DNA from: Microthyrium microscopicum
Taxonomy: Eukaryota; Ascomycota; Dothideomycetes; Microthyriales; Microthyriaceae
Direction: 5' to 3'
Length of the DNA: 64,000 nucleotides
Assembly: GCA_010405405.1 (NCBI GenBank)
Contig: MU004232.1
Span: 1,011,481 to 1,075,480 of the forward strand
The notes under the pieces are model-generated. The model saw nothing but the letters and a program-made list of their open reading frames with translations. It searched no databases and was not told the DNA's origin. Positions 35,960 to 46,205 of this stretch are shown one piece after another. The position numbers were made by a program, and so were the translations under genes. Each line of letters opens with the position of its first letter. Within the stretch, counting starts at the first letter, position 1.

Positions 35960-36638
35960 ATTGTATCAGTCACATAAACTGTATCATTAAGTTCAATAAT
36001 CTAGTGCCAACATCATACCCGGCAAAGTCTCACCATCTCTCTAATGTGGCTCTTCGCACCCATGAGTGTTTTTAGCGACATTTTGATTGACACCGTGCTT
36101 CATTTAACTTCCCTTCTACTTGCTATATTTTGTTATCGAGTATCGCCTCGCCCATCAAGTTCGTATTGAACGAGGTACTTATCGACTGCAATTGAAAAGG
36201 TTCGTTCTGCTGAGCCAAGGTTTTGTTCATCAGCAATATGAGTCAATAAGGCTTTGTCTAGGTCGCGTGGTATAATGAGCTCTGTATTTTGAGTTATCTT
36301 TGCTAGGGGAGTTTTATATAGCACATATCTCGTTCTGTTGGCATACTGCTTATATAGCTCTCTAATAAAGTATCAGAGCCCCTTCAGAGATGGTGCTGAT
36401 ATATTTTCTTTCTTGCATTGATTTTTCCTCATCGTGTTCCATCATTCACCTACAACTTCGAGACCTTCAGTAGCCGCTCACCTGCCATGTTTTGCTATCT
36501 TCTTTCTATGATATGCGTGTCTTTGTGTTGAGGCAAACACGTAGGCTGGGGGAGGTTTCCATATGATCATATTCGTAGATCGCTCTTACTCTTTGAGCCA
36601 AGATCCCATATCACTTGACTACCAGACAGAGACGAATA
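35960..36638. other. spacer between tandem zinc-knuckle genes
   Basis: About 680 bp separating the two paralogues. It holds a weak minus-strand candidate gene, listed separately; otherwise AT-rich promoter-like sequence. Confidence 0.4.
36133..36488 (-). CDS. possible 77-aa hypothetical protein
   Basis: A minus-strand open stretch encodes a charged, helical-looking sequence (LITHIAD-like: RDLDKALLTHIADEQNLGSA, then ERTFSIAVDKYLVQYELD). It has no ATG of its own. A 7-nt first exon (36488-36482, ATG GCA G) with a GTGAGC donor can be joined in phase to an acceptor just upstream of ELYKQYANRTRYV. That gives M-A-E-LYKQY... through to the stop at 36133. The intron would be ~120 nt. It could equally be an eroded fragment. 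Low certainty. Confidence 0.2.
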
Positions 36639-37412
36639 ATGGTGAATACCAGCCCCTCTAATACAGGGGGCAGTGATAGGAGCAATCTTCCTCGACAAGC
36701 AGCACTCTCAGATCAACAGCAGCAATCACATCAGCAACAACAGAGCCAGTCGCAGCAGAGGCCGCCGCCACAGAACCAACAGCATCAGCAACGAAGACAC
36801 CGTCCACACCGTCCACACTGTAGAAACTGTCGGTCAAGAAACCATACTACCATCAACTGCCGCCGTAAGTCTGGTGGTAGCACAAATCAGATATGAAGCT
36901 GACATAGCACCATAGACCTGCGACCCTGTCGCAGAGGTCAAAGTGGACGGCAGCGACAGGCTACGACGCCCCAATTTGCTGCCTTACTGCGGGCGAACGC
37001 AGCCGTGGCTCAACAAAACTACCAGGCTTACATGGCCTCTGTTCTGGTATGTGTCAAGTGTCCTCTATTGTGTAACGTAAATATAGCTAATCCTCTTGAG
37101 CCTGTAAATGGTAGAGGAGGACGCCAAAGTCATATTGGAGCAGCGCAAACAGGTCAGAGACCTCGACAAACAACACGACGAGGTGCGGTAACAAATAGTC
37201 GTGGACCAGTCGCTACATTGAATGGCCAGCGGGCTCTAACTCCAATCAATGGGCCTACTGGCACGCTTCCTCCGAACAGCAATGGTTTTGGTGCAGACAC
37301 TGGTGCTGGTGGTGCTGATGGTAATGGTGCTGTTAGTATTGGTGATGCCGCTGGTGCTGTTGATGGTTATGCTGATGCTGCGAATGTATCTACTCAGCGG
37401 CCACCTCAGTGA
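36639..37412 (+). CDS. zinc-knuckle (CCHC) protein B, paralogue of A
   Basis: Three exons: 36639-36864, 36916-37046, 37101-37412, giving 222 aa. A Gln-rich N-terminus (roughly residues 25-50) leads to PHCRNCRSRNHTTINCRR, a CX2CX4HX4C knuckle. Then comes TPQFAALLRANAAVAQQNYQ, which aligns with SAQFHAALRANVVVAQADTL in gene A. The C-terminal exon is Gly/Arg/Thr then Gly/Ala/Asp-rich. Two introns fall at the same places and phases as in gene A: one splits the second codon after the last knuckle Cys (phase 1), one follows the helical motif (phase 0, donor GTATGTG in both). Probable nucleic-acid-binding protein from tandem duplication. Confidence 0.68.
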
Positions 37413-37938
37413 GAGTGAGATGCAGGGACCAGCTTGGTCGTGATGATAAAGCCATGCTGATTGTGGGCGCTTCTATTGTGGCCAAAGTCGATGGTATTAC
37501 TTCACAATCACTGATTACAGAAATGAAATGACTGTGACCAACCCTTTGATGCCAATAGCCGATTCGTTAATAGTACTATCATAATAGAACGTAGTGGTTA
37601 TTTTGTGAGAGCAAGAGTATTTGAAGAGCATTCTTGCGTTGAATGGCGAAGCAAAGCGGCCTCTTCCATATAAGAATGGGGTTTCGAGACAACAGTGTCA
37701 TATCTGGTCACTGTAACATCTCCAAGGAATGACCACGTTTTCGCACATTTCAGCCTTTTCATAATAAGACACCGCCACAGAGCTAATATCAGGTAGCATT
37801 TACCAAGCGGCGCACAAGGGTATCCGTGACGATCCCTTCAGCTCCATGACCTAGTTACATTGCGCATTAGTTCTCCCATCATGAGTTCTGGACTATCGGG
37901 ATCTCTCGGAAATTGACCAGAGATAATATTTCTGAGAT
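37413..37938. other. convergent 3' region, zinc-knuckle B / NOP53
   Basis: Facing 3' ends, 526 bp, nothing recognised. Confidence 0.4.
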
Positions 37939-39252
37939 CTAATCTACGTGATCACTAAGTTTCCAGTCCTTGTATGTCCATTTCTCGGTAAACTTCTTCT
38001 GCTTGCCTCTCTTCACTTGAGCTCGTCTTGATTCAACTTTGCCACGAAGGACCATTGTTCGATAACGATCTTGCAAATGATTTCCCTCTGGTTTGAGCCG
38101 GCGTAAAGAGTCGGGTAAATCTTCGGCCAGAAGTACTTCCAGGGGTGCCTCGGGGATAGGTGCTTTGCTGAATCGTTTCAAGCGAAGGGCGACATCATCG
38201 CCATCATCGGAGGATGAGTCGTCTATAGGGACCAAGGCCTGTTGTGATAATTTTTCGGCCTTTAGGCGTTCTTTTGCTTTCACTTCTTTCAAAAGAGCTT
38301 TGATGCGCTGTGTCTGTTGATCTTTGGCCTTTTGCTTCAGCTCATGCTTCTTCTTGGCCTCCTCCACTTTGCGTCGCTTCATTTTGTTTCTTTGAGCCAA
38401 TGTTTTCCGTTCGGGCTTCTTCTTCGTTTCCGGGGCTTGTTCATCCTCAGTCGCAATACCCTCCCATTCAGACTCCCACTCGCTATCCCACTGTTTTATC
38501 TGCTCCTCCTCTGCCTCTGCAATCGCAGCTTTCGCCGCCAACTCCTCCAGCCGCTTGATCTCATGCAGCCTCTTCTGTTCACGCTCAACCTCCTTTGCAC
38601 CTTCACGGTCAAACCGCGTACTCCAATCCTCAAATGTGGGATTATAGCTCTTTTCTGCCGCTGGCTTGCGAACAGCCTTGATCTCGCGCCCATCAGCCGC
38701 CAAACTCACTGACTTGTGCTTCAGCGTCACCGGCTCTTTGATTGGCTTCTTCTCTTCCAAGAAATCGTACTCGGGCTTCTTCTCCGGTACTGGCATATCC
38801 CACGGATCATAGCTAGCATCGCCTTCACCCGTCACAACATCCTTGTACACGCTCTCTCCACCAAACGCCTTGTTGCGTAAACGAGCATACTCACGACCTG
38901 ATACACCATCACGTTTCCGTTTCTTCTCGCCGCGCGGATCACTCTCCGCTAATCTCTTCCTTGTGCTAATAGCAGGCAACGCGGAACGCTGTGCGAGTAT
39001 CTGGTCCGCCTTGAGCGGCTTATTGCGTGAGACATAGGCTTCTCTTATTTTCGTACTTCCAACAGTGTCGGTGATGAATAGGGCATCGTCGGGTAGTTCG
39101 TCGGCAATGCCACCCGCGATGATAGCGGTCTGTGTGGCTTCGAGACCATCGGTGACGGTAGTGAGGTCGACATTCTTACGCCAGGCTTTCTTACCCTTGC
39201 GGGAAGGTTGGGTGTGCTGAGCTGGTGCGGTTACGGTAGGAGTCGCAGCCAT
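37939..39252 (-). CDS. NOP53: ribosome biogenesis protein Nop53 (GLTSCR2/PICT1)
   Basis: Single-exon 437 aa, very charged. The start SRKGKKAWRKNVDLTTV is the Nop53 hallmark (basic stretch, then WRKNVD). LFITD at residues 58-62 fits the short LFxxD-type arch-interacting motif by which Nop53 docks the exosome helicase Mtr4. Long Glu/Lys-rich coiled-coil stretches follow (ERKTLAQRNKMKRRKVEEAK; KAKERLKAEKL). The conserved C-terminal block is EVLLAEDLPDSLRRLKPEGN, then KFTEKWTYKDWKLSDHVD. It acts in the nucleolus on late 60S precursors and recruits the exosome for 7S trimming. RRP6 lies ~4 kb away. An RRPE-like TGAAATTTTT sits ~80 bp upstream of the start. Confidence 0.94.
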   Translation of the reverse strand: MAATPTVTAPAQHTQPSRKGKKAWRKNVDLTTVTDGLEATQTAIIAGGIADELPDDALFITDTVGSTKIREAYVSRNKPLKADQILAQRSALPAISTRKRLAESDPRGEKKRKRDGVSGREYARLRNKAFGGESVYKDVVTGEGDASYDPWDMPVPEKKPEYDFLEEKKPIKEPVTLKHKSVSLAADGREIKAVRKPAAEKSYNPTFEDWSTRFDREGAKEVEREQKRLHEIKRLEELAAKAAIAEAEEEQIKQWDSEWESEWEGIATEDEQAPETKKKPERKTLAQRNKMKRRKVEEAKKKHELKQKAKDQQTQRIKALLKEVKAKERLKAEKLSQQALVPIDDSSSDDGDDVALRLKRFSKAPIPEAPLEVLLAEDLPDSLRRLKPEGNHLQDRYRTMVLRGKVESRRAQVKRGKQKKFTEKWTYKDWKLSDHVD

Positions 39253-40300
39253 TTTTGTGGTGTGGTTGGTAGTCGTAAATTGTGTGCTGGCTGGTGGTTA
39301 AATTCGTTGAGAAATTTCAATGAAGTTGAAATTTTTGGTCGGGTAAATTTCCCGTTTTTGGATTGGTGGGGCTGGGACTCGGCTACAGTTGCCTCCATTA
39401 GCTGCCACGCGCTCAACTCAACTTCGCGTCTTTGAACAACTCCAACTTCCTTTCCATTTCATCACTGCAAATTGTTGTAATACTTATTTTCCCTGGAGCT
39501 TTCACAGGCTGCGTCGAAATCGTACACTAGCTCTTATAGCATTGGCGAATTTTTCAGAAACCCAAGCTTTGCCCGCTGTCGCAAGAGCCCAGAGTCCTTT
39601 ATGCTAGAAGCCTCACGACAGATTAGAGTATCCCAAGAGAATGCTTGTAATTTACAACATGACTTCAAAAACTCCTTCGAAGTTCCTAGCTTTGGAGGAG
39701 CTCTCTTGGTTATCACGGGCCATTTATTACCTCCGAGCAGGACTCAGCTGAAAATGCAGGATGTGTATACGCATGAGTTGATAAAGCTATCAACGATCAG
39801 TAATCCTCCAGGATTCCACAGCATTGATTGCAAAGGCTGGTTTTTAGCCCTTAGGCCTGCAACTTTCAACATCAAAATGTTGTGCAAAGTTCAATGACCA
39901 TGCAAAGGGATTAGTACTCCAAGCATTATGTTTCCATTTACACTAACCTAGATTACGGAGGTCTTTGTCAACCAAGCAAAGCATCAACCACTGGCAGACA
40001 ATGCCTTGCTGGAAAGATGACATTGAGATCAATATGTAAGGTACATTTCAAGGTGCATGTTACTCATTGGCAGCCTATGGCTTAACAAGATTCCTCATCT
40101 TGACAATTTTGAAATTGACCTGCAGTCGAATATCAATTTTCATTCAATGGACAATAGTATGGGTAAGAACTATATATTCGAGTCCCAGGACTCTTTTATG
40201 AAAGATCAATACAACTCCATTCAGCTACCACCAGCGCATCTATCGTCAAATAGCTACTTTACCATACCTATCTTTCTAATTCCGAACCCAGTCTTCCACC
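39253..40300. other. divergent intergenic region NOP53 / Old Yellow Enzyme
   Basis: 1.05 kb between outward-facing start codons. On the NOP53 side are AT tracts GAAATTTC and TGAAATTTTT (39311-39336), which resemble the ribosomal-RNA-processing element. A 98-codon ATG frame at 39601-39897 has no motif and is not called a gene. Confidence 0.4.
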
Positions 40301-41398
40301 ATGAACACTTCCCGCCTTTTTCAGCCAATGAAAGTTGGAAACATTGAATTAAAGCATCGCATCGGTCTTGCACCAATGAGTCGTCTCAGAGCCAGCGACT
40401 CTCATGTCCCAACTGCTCTAATGAAAGAATACTACAGCCAAAGAGCTGCTGTACCAGGCACACTACTCGTCACTGAAGCCAACGCAATATCACCTGCAGC
40501 CGTCGGAGTTCCCAATGGCCCAGGGATCTGGAACGACGAGCAAATTGCAGCATGGAAAGACGTTGTCGATGAAATACACAGCAAAGACTCATTCATCATT
40601 TGTCAGATAGCTGCCTGGGGTCGTCTAGCTATGCCTACAGTCATCGAGGCTGAAGGCATTGCTTTCGTTGCGCCAAGCGCAATTCCCATTCCAGGAGCTG
40701 CAGTACCAACTCCTATGACGATCGGCCAAATCAACCAAACTGTTCAAGACTTTGCGCAAGCTGCCAGAAATGCAATGGCAGCTGGTTTTGACGGTATCGA
40801 GTTTGATGGCGACAACGGCCTTTTGATTGACCAATTTACTCAAGATATAAGTAATCAGCGAGACGACCAATATGGCGGTAGTATCGAGAACCGATCTCGA
40901 TTCAGTTACGAAATCGTTAAAGCAGTCGCTGAGGCCGTCGGCCCTAAGCGTGTTGGCTTTCGCATGAGTCCATGGAGCACGTTCAACGGTATGCGGATGA
41001 AAGATCCTATTCCACAATTTACAGATCTTATTACCAGACTCAAAAGCATCGGTATCGCCTGGATCTCACTGATTGAATCTCGAATCAAGGGCGACGTCTT
41101 CGTTGAAGGCACTGAGCATGAGAAGCTAGACTTTGCTTTTGAGGCATGGAACGGTACTGTTATGGTTGCAGGCGGATATATGCCAGAAAGCGCTCGAGAA
41201 CTACTTGAGAAACGCCCCGATGATAACATATTGGTTCATTTTGGAAGGCCCTTCATCACTAATCCGGACTTGGTGTTCAGAGTGAAGGAGGGATTGGAGT
41301 TTACTCATTATAACAGATCTTTGTTTTACGCTGCGAAGGAGCCTAAAGGTTATACTGACTATCCTTTCAGCAAAGAATATTTAAAATCCATTAGTTAG
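40301..41398 (+). CDS. Old Yellow Enzyme family flavin oxidoreductase, altered active site
   Basis: Intronless 365 aa TIM-barrel protein. Family blocks: LFQPMKVGNIELKHRIGLAP at the start, QRDDQYGGSIENRSRF (FMN/fold block), VGFRMSPWSTFNGM with the FMN-binding Arg, and VHFGRPFITNPDLV near the end. The catalytic block normally reads (V/I)E(I)H..NGYL. Here it reads IEFDGDNGLLIDQF: the substrate-binding His is Asp169, the Asn is kept (Asn172) and the proton-donor Tyr is Leu174. It should still bind FMN and NAD(P)H, but classic enone reduction is doubtful; it may act on other substrates or as an isomerase. Convergent with the PHO84-type gene (257 bp). Confidence 0.88.
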   Translation: MNTSRLFQPMKVGNIELKHRIGLAPMSRLRASDSHVPTALMKEYYSQRAAVPGTLLVTEANAISPAAVGVPNGPGIWNDEQIAAWKDVVDEIHSKDSFIICQIAAWGRLAMPTVIEAEGIAFVAPSAIPIPGAAVPTPMTIGQINQTVQDFAQAARNAMAAGFDGIEFDGDNGLLIDQFTQDISNQRDDQYGGSIENRSRFSYEIVKAVAEAVGPKRVGFRMSPWSTFNGMRMKDPIPQFTDLITRLKSIGIAWISLIESRIKGDVFVEGTEHEKLDFAFEAWNGTVMVAGGYMPESARELLEKRPDDNILVHFGRPFITNPDLVFRVKEGLEFTHYNRSLFYAAKEPKGYTDYPFSKEYLKSIS

Positions 41399-41655
41399 AA
41401 CTATTTACGCTTCACGAGCTATAATGTAATTATTGATATACTCTAGTGTTGATTGGCAAGATCTCAGCCTCACCTTCAGCCTTATGGCAACACATAAATA
41501 AAACCTTTGAAGTACCGTATACAACCCGATGTATCGCAGAGCCTGAGTTAGCCGGAAATATTCGTTGGGAATTCGACATTCAATTGCGCACTCGTAACTC
41601 ATAATCGTACAAAAACTCCCTATCCACAGAATCATAGGTAGGTATGCTCTAAGTT

Positions 41656-43480
41656 TCAGCCCGAAAATCGCAGCCACCCCCTTTCCGGTCTTGACTCTTG
41701 CCTAAAGAACCGACTCACGAACCTCAGTTCATACTCCTCTTGACCTTTTTTGCCTGCGATCTCTTCCAAGCTACGCCGCTTCGTCTCCGGTACTAAAAGA
41801 CTGGTTCCCAAACCTGCCAACATCAGAAGAGCGAATATCTGCATTACGTGGTTGAGCCAGGGATGAGGATCCTCTGGCGTTGCTCCTCGTGCGATCATGG
41901 GTGCGAAGACCAGCTGGGCTATTACAGCGCCGACTTTGCCTGCGGCAGCACTAAAGCCATGGGCAGTGGCGCGAAGACGGGTGGGGAAGCATTCAGCGGG
42001 AAGAATGAAGGTTGTTGCGTTGGGACCTGTAGAAGGTGTTAGCTGGGAGGCAAACAAAGGGACGAGGGGTAAGGCAAGGTAGAAAGGGGAGTTACCAAAG
42101 TTGAAGAAGAATTGAGCTAGGATGTAGAGTGCAAGGAGGGCCTTCTGGCTCAGTGACTTGAGACAGAAGCCTATGATGGCGAAAAGGAGAGTGAGTATGG
42201 CAAAGCCGCCGATCTGAATGGGCTTTCTGCCAATGAAGTCTACCGTAAGTACTGTTACCCAATAGCCTGGTATTGCGCCTGCGCAAACCAAAACAAGTTG
42301 ACCAACGGCAGAGTTGAAAAGGGTATCATAGATGGTTCCATTTGGGTTGAACCCAATTGTCGAGAGGATCGTCGGTGTATTCAATCCGAGACCATAGAAG
42401 GCAATGTCCAGAAAGAACCATGATCCAGCTGTACCAACGAGCTGTAAGAAGTTTTTTCGTTTCGAAAAGTATCGTAGGAATTCCAACAGTGCGGGTGGGT
42501 GTTTGTGGTATTTTGCCATTTCCAGTCTGGCCTGGGCACGTTCCAAATCATTCACTCCACTGCTTCCTTTTCTGCCAGAAATGAACTTGTGACTGTCCGC
42601 TGTAGCCTTTTCGAGATCTTGTTTGACATCGAAGGTATAGCGTGGTGTTTCCGGAATCGTAAGTCGGTAGTAGAGCGCAAACCACCCTGGGATTCCAGCA
42701 AAGCCCACCACCACCCTCCACATAATATCTACACTGTACCGGCAGTCTGCATCGCAGTCTGATAGTGAAGATGCCCTCTCGAGGGTTTTCTTATTTGCTA
42801 CCGTGACGATAAGTGCCAGGAGGGCCGCCACACATTGGCCCAAACCCTGCATCGCGAATACAGCTGCAGTCATCATTCCTCTCCATTTTGTATCGGCCAA
42901 TTCAGCGGTAATTACTGCAGATAATGGGTAGTCGCCTCCTACTCCTACGCCGACTACAAATCTCCAGAAAACAAGTAGTCCTACGATGCTGACTGCTGGG
43001 GAGGCTGAAGCAAGACTTTGGGCCAGTGTTCCGATGATGATGATCAACAGTTCCACTCCATACATTTTCTTTCTTCCCAGGACATCTGCAAGGTATCCAA
43101 AAACAAGTTGGCCGAACACTGTGCCAGCAGAGCTTGCGACTTTGATAGCAGTGTCCGATGATTTTGGTAATTTTCCATTGTGGTCCTGGAAGTAGACGAT
43201 GCCGATCATGGTCGAGGCAAGGCTGACAGCGAACAGCTTTACGCTCATTAGTTTTCAAAGTCTGTATAATGCTAGCAGTGCTCATAAAACTGACTGAATA
43301 TGCATCGGTGAAGAATCCGACTCCAGTGACGATCACCAGTCTCAAGTGATGCCATCCGAGAGGACTCTTGTCAATTTCCGCAAGCGCCATGCGCCTACGA
43401 TCATTTGGATCGCGAATATGGTTGTATATTCCTCCAACATCATGATATGCCGAATTACCTGATTTTCTCAGGCCACGCAT
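41656..43480 (-). CDS. Pho84-type MFS inorganic phosphate transporter
   Basis: Exons 43480-43295 and 43236-41656, giving 588 aa with twelve expected helices. GVGFFTDAYS joins LFAVSL at the junction, restoring the family's FFTDAYDLF block. GVGVGGDYPLSAVITAELAD with TKWRG is the Pho84 signature (GIGGDYPLSxxI.SE). RRKK-like ADVLGRKKMYG and DFIGRKP are the paired cytosolic loops, and PAECFPTRLRATAHGFSAA is present. It most likely imports phosphate with protons at the plasma membrane; the sugar-transporter clade is a weaker alternative. The 58-nt intron uses a rare GTCAGT donor but has a CTAAT branch ten bases before the acceptor. The upstream region starts at 43481. Confidence 0.88.
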
Positions 43481-44636
43481 GCTGTGGTATATGAAATATG
43501 AACCGCGCAGTCATGCCCGCAAGTATCCGTAACAATCCAGGGGCGCATGCAAGATCGCTAATGGACGAGTCTTACAGAAAGATTGCAACAGTAGGACGAC
43601 GGATAATAAGTCCAGGTAAGAGGTATGATGATAGCACCTTGGAGTCTTGTACTAGGTAGGTAGGTATGGCAAAGCCATCGTGTTCTTCAAGTTCTTACAT
43701 ACTTTCTGCCCGTTGAAATCCTGCTATGCACCTGGTTGCATCTCGGCATGCTCGGCAGCAAGAATGGGCGTGGGTGGTGGGTTGAAGAATTGGAAAGGAT
43801 GGCATAAAAGCAAGCTTTGTACAAGGTTGTGCTTGTGGCCATCAATGAGAACTGGCTTTGTGGTATTCCTTTTTCTGGTGCTTCTTGCAAACGATGGTGA
43901 TTGGATATGATGCTGGTTTGATGAAGCACATGCTGAGGCTACGAAGCTGATTGGTGTCCATGATCGACGTTTGTGCATTCGCTTTTTTGGATCGCTACTG
44001 CAGAAACCATGGGCGGGAGGAATTGCATTTCAGTCGCACTAATGTTAAGCAGTTATGTTGAGAGATCAACGGGATTTCTTGAGTTTCAACTGCTGATCAA
44101 AATTGCTCCGTTGGTGTGCCTCCCAGGCTTACATCAAGATCTATATCCATTTCGATGTCTCCCAGGGCTTCTAGAGATCAATTATTCCTGGAAATGTTTT
44201 CTTTGGCGCTCGGGATTTTGAAATTTCCTCCCTTTTCACTCGTTTAGGTAATAGGAACATTGGCTCCAGAAATGCAATTGTATATACGCAAAGCCTTACA
44301 TGCTCCCAAGATATCACGGATGTCGTACCCTTTGGAAGGACGACCTTACGGGGCGGAAAGATACTACCAGACAAACATTGAGGGCATTTCCAAAGTGAGA
44401 ATAGATCACACGTCTAACAATTGAATATGCACATGTGAAGCTTTCCTGGAAGTCATTATTCCAATCTGTATTCCCCAAACCATTAGTGCTCTAGTAAATG
44501 AGTCAGACAAAAGACTTTGTATAAGTAAAGTCCACAGTTGGTTAAAAGCATTAAAAAATGGTCAATCAGCAACAAAACCGCAAAAGTACAGATTCAACCG
44601 CCGAATTCAAACATACCACCTGTCTGACTCCATAAA
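43481..44636. other. intergenic, phosphate-transporter upstream region
   Basis: 1.16 kb. It contains a short TAGG tandem (about 43653-43665). Any CACGTG/CACGTT-type phosphate-control site was looked for by eye in the first 300 bp and not found. No genes seen. Confidence 0.35.
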
Positions 44637-44849
44637 ATGGCTCCCATATCCATTATCGTTCCTATTCTCATTGCCATTGCGATTTCTGTGGCTGCTCCAT
44701 ACCCAACTCCTCGACTAAATATCCCCAGTTGCACAGACAGTGATCAGAATCGAAAAGAGTTGGCCTGTATATCCACATGCTACCAGGACTTCCTGGAGCC
44801 AGGCATGGAAGATCTGTTGTGTGGTTGCATCCTAAGTGTCAGTATTTGA
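44637..44849 (+). CDS. tiny secreted cysteine-containing protein
   Basis: 70 aa. A signal peptide (MAPISIIVPILIAIAISVAA) is followed by a ~50 aa mature part with five cysteines: IPSCTDSDQ, ELACISTCYQD and LLCGCILS. The ATG sits in a plain context after an AT-rich stretch. An alternative ending exists: a GTCAGT donor right after ILS could splice to an acceptor near 44895, adding CPDV and an even sixth Cys. Size, signal peptide and Cys content fit candidate effector-type or antimicrobial proteins, but there is no family match. Flanked by >1 kb gene-poor stretches on both sides. Confidence 0.45.
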   Translation: MAPISIIVPILIAIAISVAAPYPTPRLNIPSCTDSDQNRKELACISTCYQDFLEPGMEDLLCGCILSVSI

Positions 44850-46205
44850 CTGCTTGGATAAGCTCATTGTTCAGTATAATAACCACGCTTCTAGTGCCCT
44901 GATGTCTGATATATGTTTGGACACCGACGAAGAGTTCTGCTGAAAAGACAGGGGTTTGAATACGCGCTGGGACGACGTGGAGTTGGGTAATTGCATCAAT
45001 CGTTTGTAGAAAAAGCCCGGCGACGGTTCGTAGCAGAGGTCAACCTTGACCAGTAACAACGTTTCTTTTTTATGTAGTTGGAGAAACATAAGATCGTTAC
45101 GCTCTGGGCCCCTGGGTTGTTGTGTGCCACGTGCGAGACCGACACGATGGTCAACGATATGGTCCGCTGCATGAATCAGGGAGTTGCGAAGAATGGGGCC
45201 GAGACTATAAATGTGTTGCTTTTGATATTTCTCGATTTGCACATAAAGCGAATGCTTTTGATGGATGATGGTGAATAAAATGGGATTTTCTAGCTTCATT
45301 GAATCAAACAGGATATGGGAGAGTAGATCCAGCCTACATGTTGTCATAGAAGCAATTCGACCAGAAAATGTACGTAAAAGGTCGAAGGAGTAAGAAAATC
45401 AAAAGACGATCAACACTTGCTGTTGAATCTGCTGGAGGGCTTCAAATCGGAGAATACTCTAAAATGGTAGCGTCTGCTGCTGAAAGCATATGACTGTGGA
45501 AACTCCACATAAGAGCCAGCTATGCTACTTATTGTAAGGATTTTTCGTGCTCTACAAAGCACTAAGAGATGAGATGGTCAAAACAAGAGTAACAATATTT
45601 AAAGAAGGGAGTTGAAACTAATTTAAATGGGACATCAAAAGAAAGATGACGTTTGTTTACATTTCTTATCGATAGTTGTCAGGCGGGAAGACAGGGATGG
45701 CATTGAGGCTGAAAAGTCAACACCAAAGAATTAACTTCTTGTCCTCAGAACAGGCATTGTACAACTGCACATCCTAGACTTGACAACTCACAAAAACAAG
45801 GCCATTATTGTGATTCTCAAGTGTTATTTGCTTACAATCAATACTGTCGAATAATTTGATCTCTCTTGCGTATCCCCTGCAGGCACTTTGTCGTGGCTGG
45901 GCGAGAGGCTGGTAGTACTAGCCTCCTGTTTTCTGGTACCTTACAGTCTACCCTACCGACCATCTGCAGTTTCTGCACCTCTGCTAAGTCTCCCTCACTC
46001 TATCAACTGCACAGTTCTATCTCTCTCTCGCTACTCAAAATCTGAGACTTCGTTGTTGCTAACTATCGCTATTCCAACACTCAGCGAGCCATTCTCGAGT
46101 ACCACACCAAGACCCCGCGCTAACTCCACACCTTCATCGAATTGCGGAGATCTCGACATTCCTCGGGCACACCCGCATTCCTCGGGCTCTGCCCAAACGC
46201 CCACC
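44850..46205. other. gene-poor interval and leader of Cys-rich membrane protein
   Basis: 1.36 kb. A 158-codon minus frame and a 66-codon plus frame overlap around 44870-45350, but neither has convincing features. From ~45880 the sequence turns C/T-rich and stays open in frame with the next gene through a TTG start, which is taken as untranslated leader. Confidence 0.4.

Noticed and set aside
35322-37412. Zinc-knuckle genes as part of a retroelement
   Set aside because: Only a single knuckle per gene; no polymerase, protease, integrase or end repeats nearby, and both have conserved introns.
44871-45347. 158-codon minus-strand frame
   Set aside because: Non-ATG beginning, no domain, and mixed composition; overlapped by an equally weak plus-strand frame.
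45888-46205. N-terminal extension of the Cys-rich surface protein
   Set aside because: Begins with a TTG; the signal peptide at the ATG at 46206 marks the real start.
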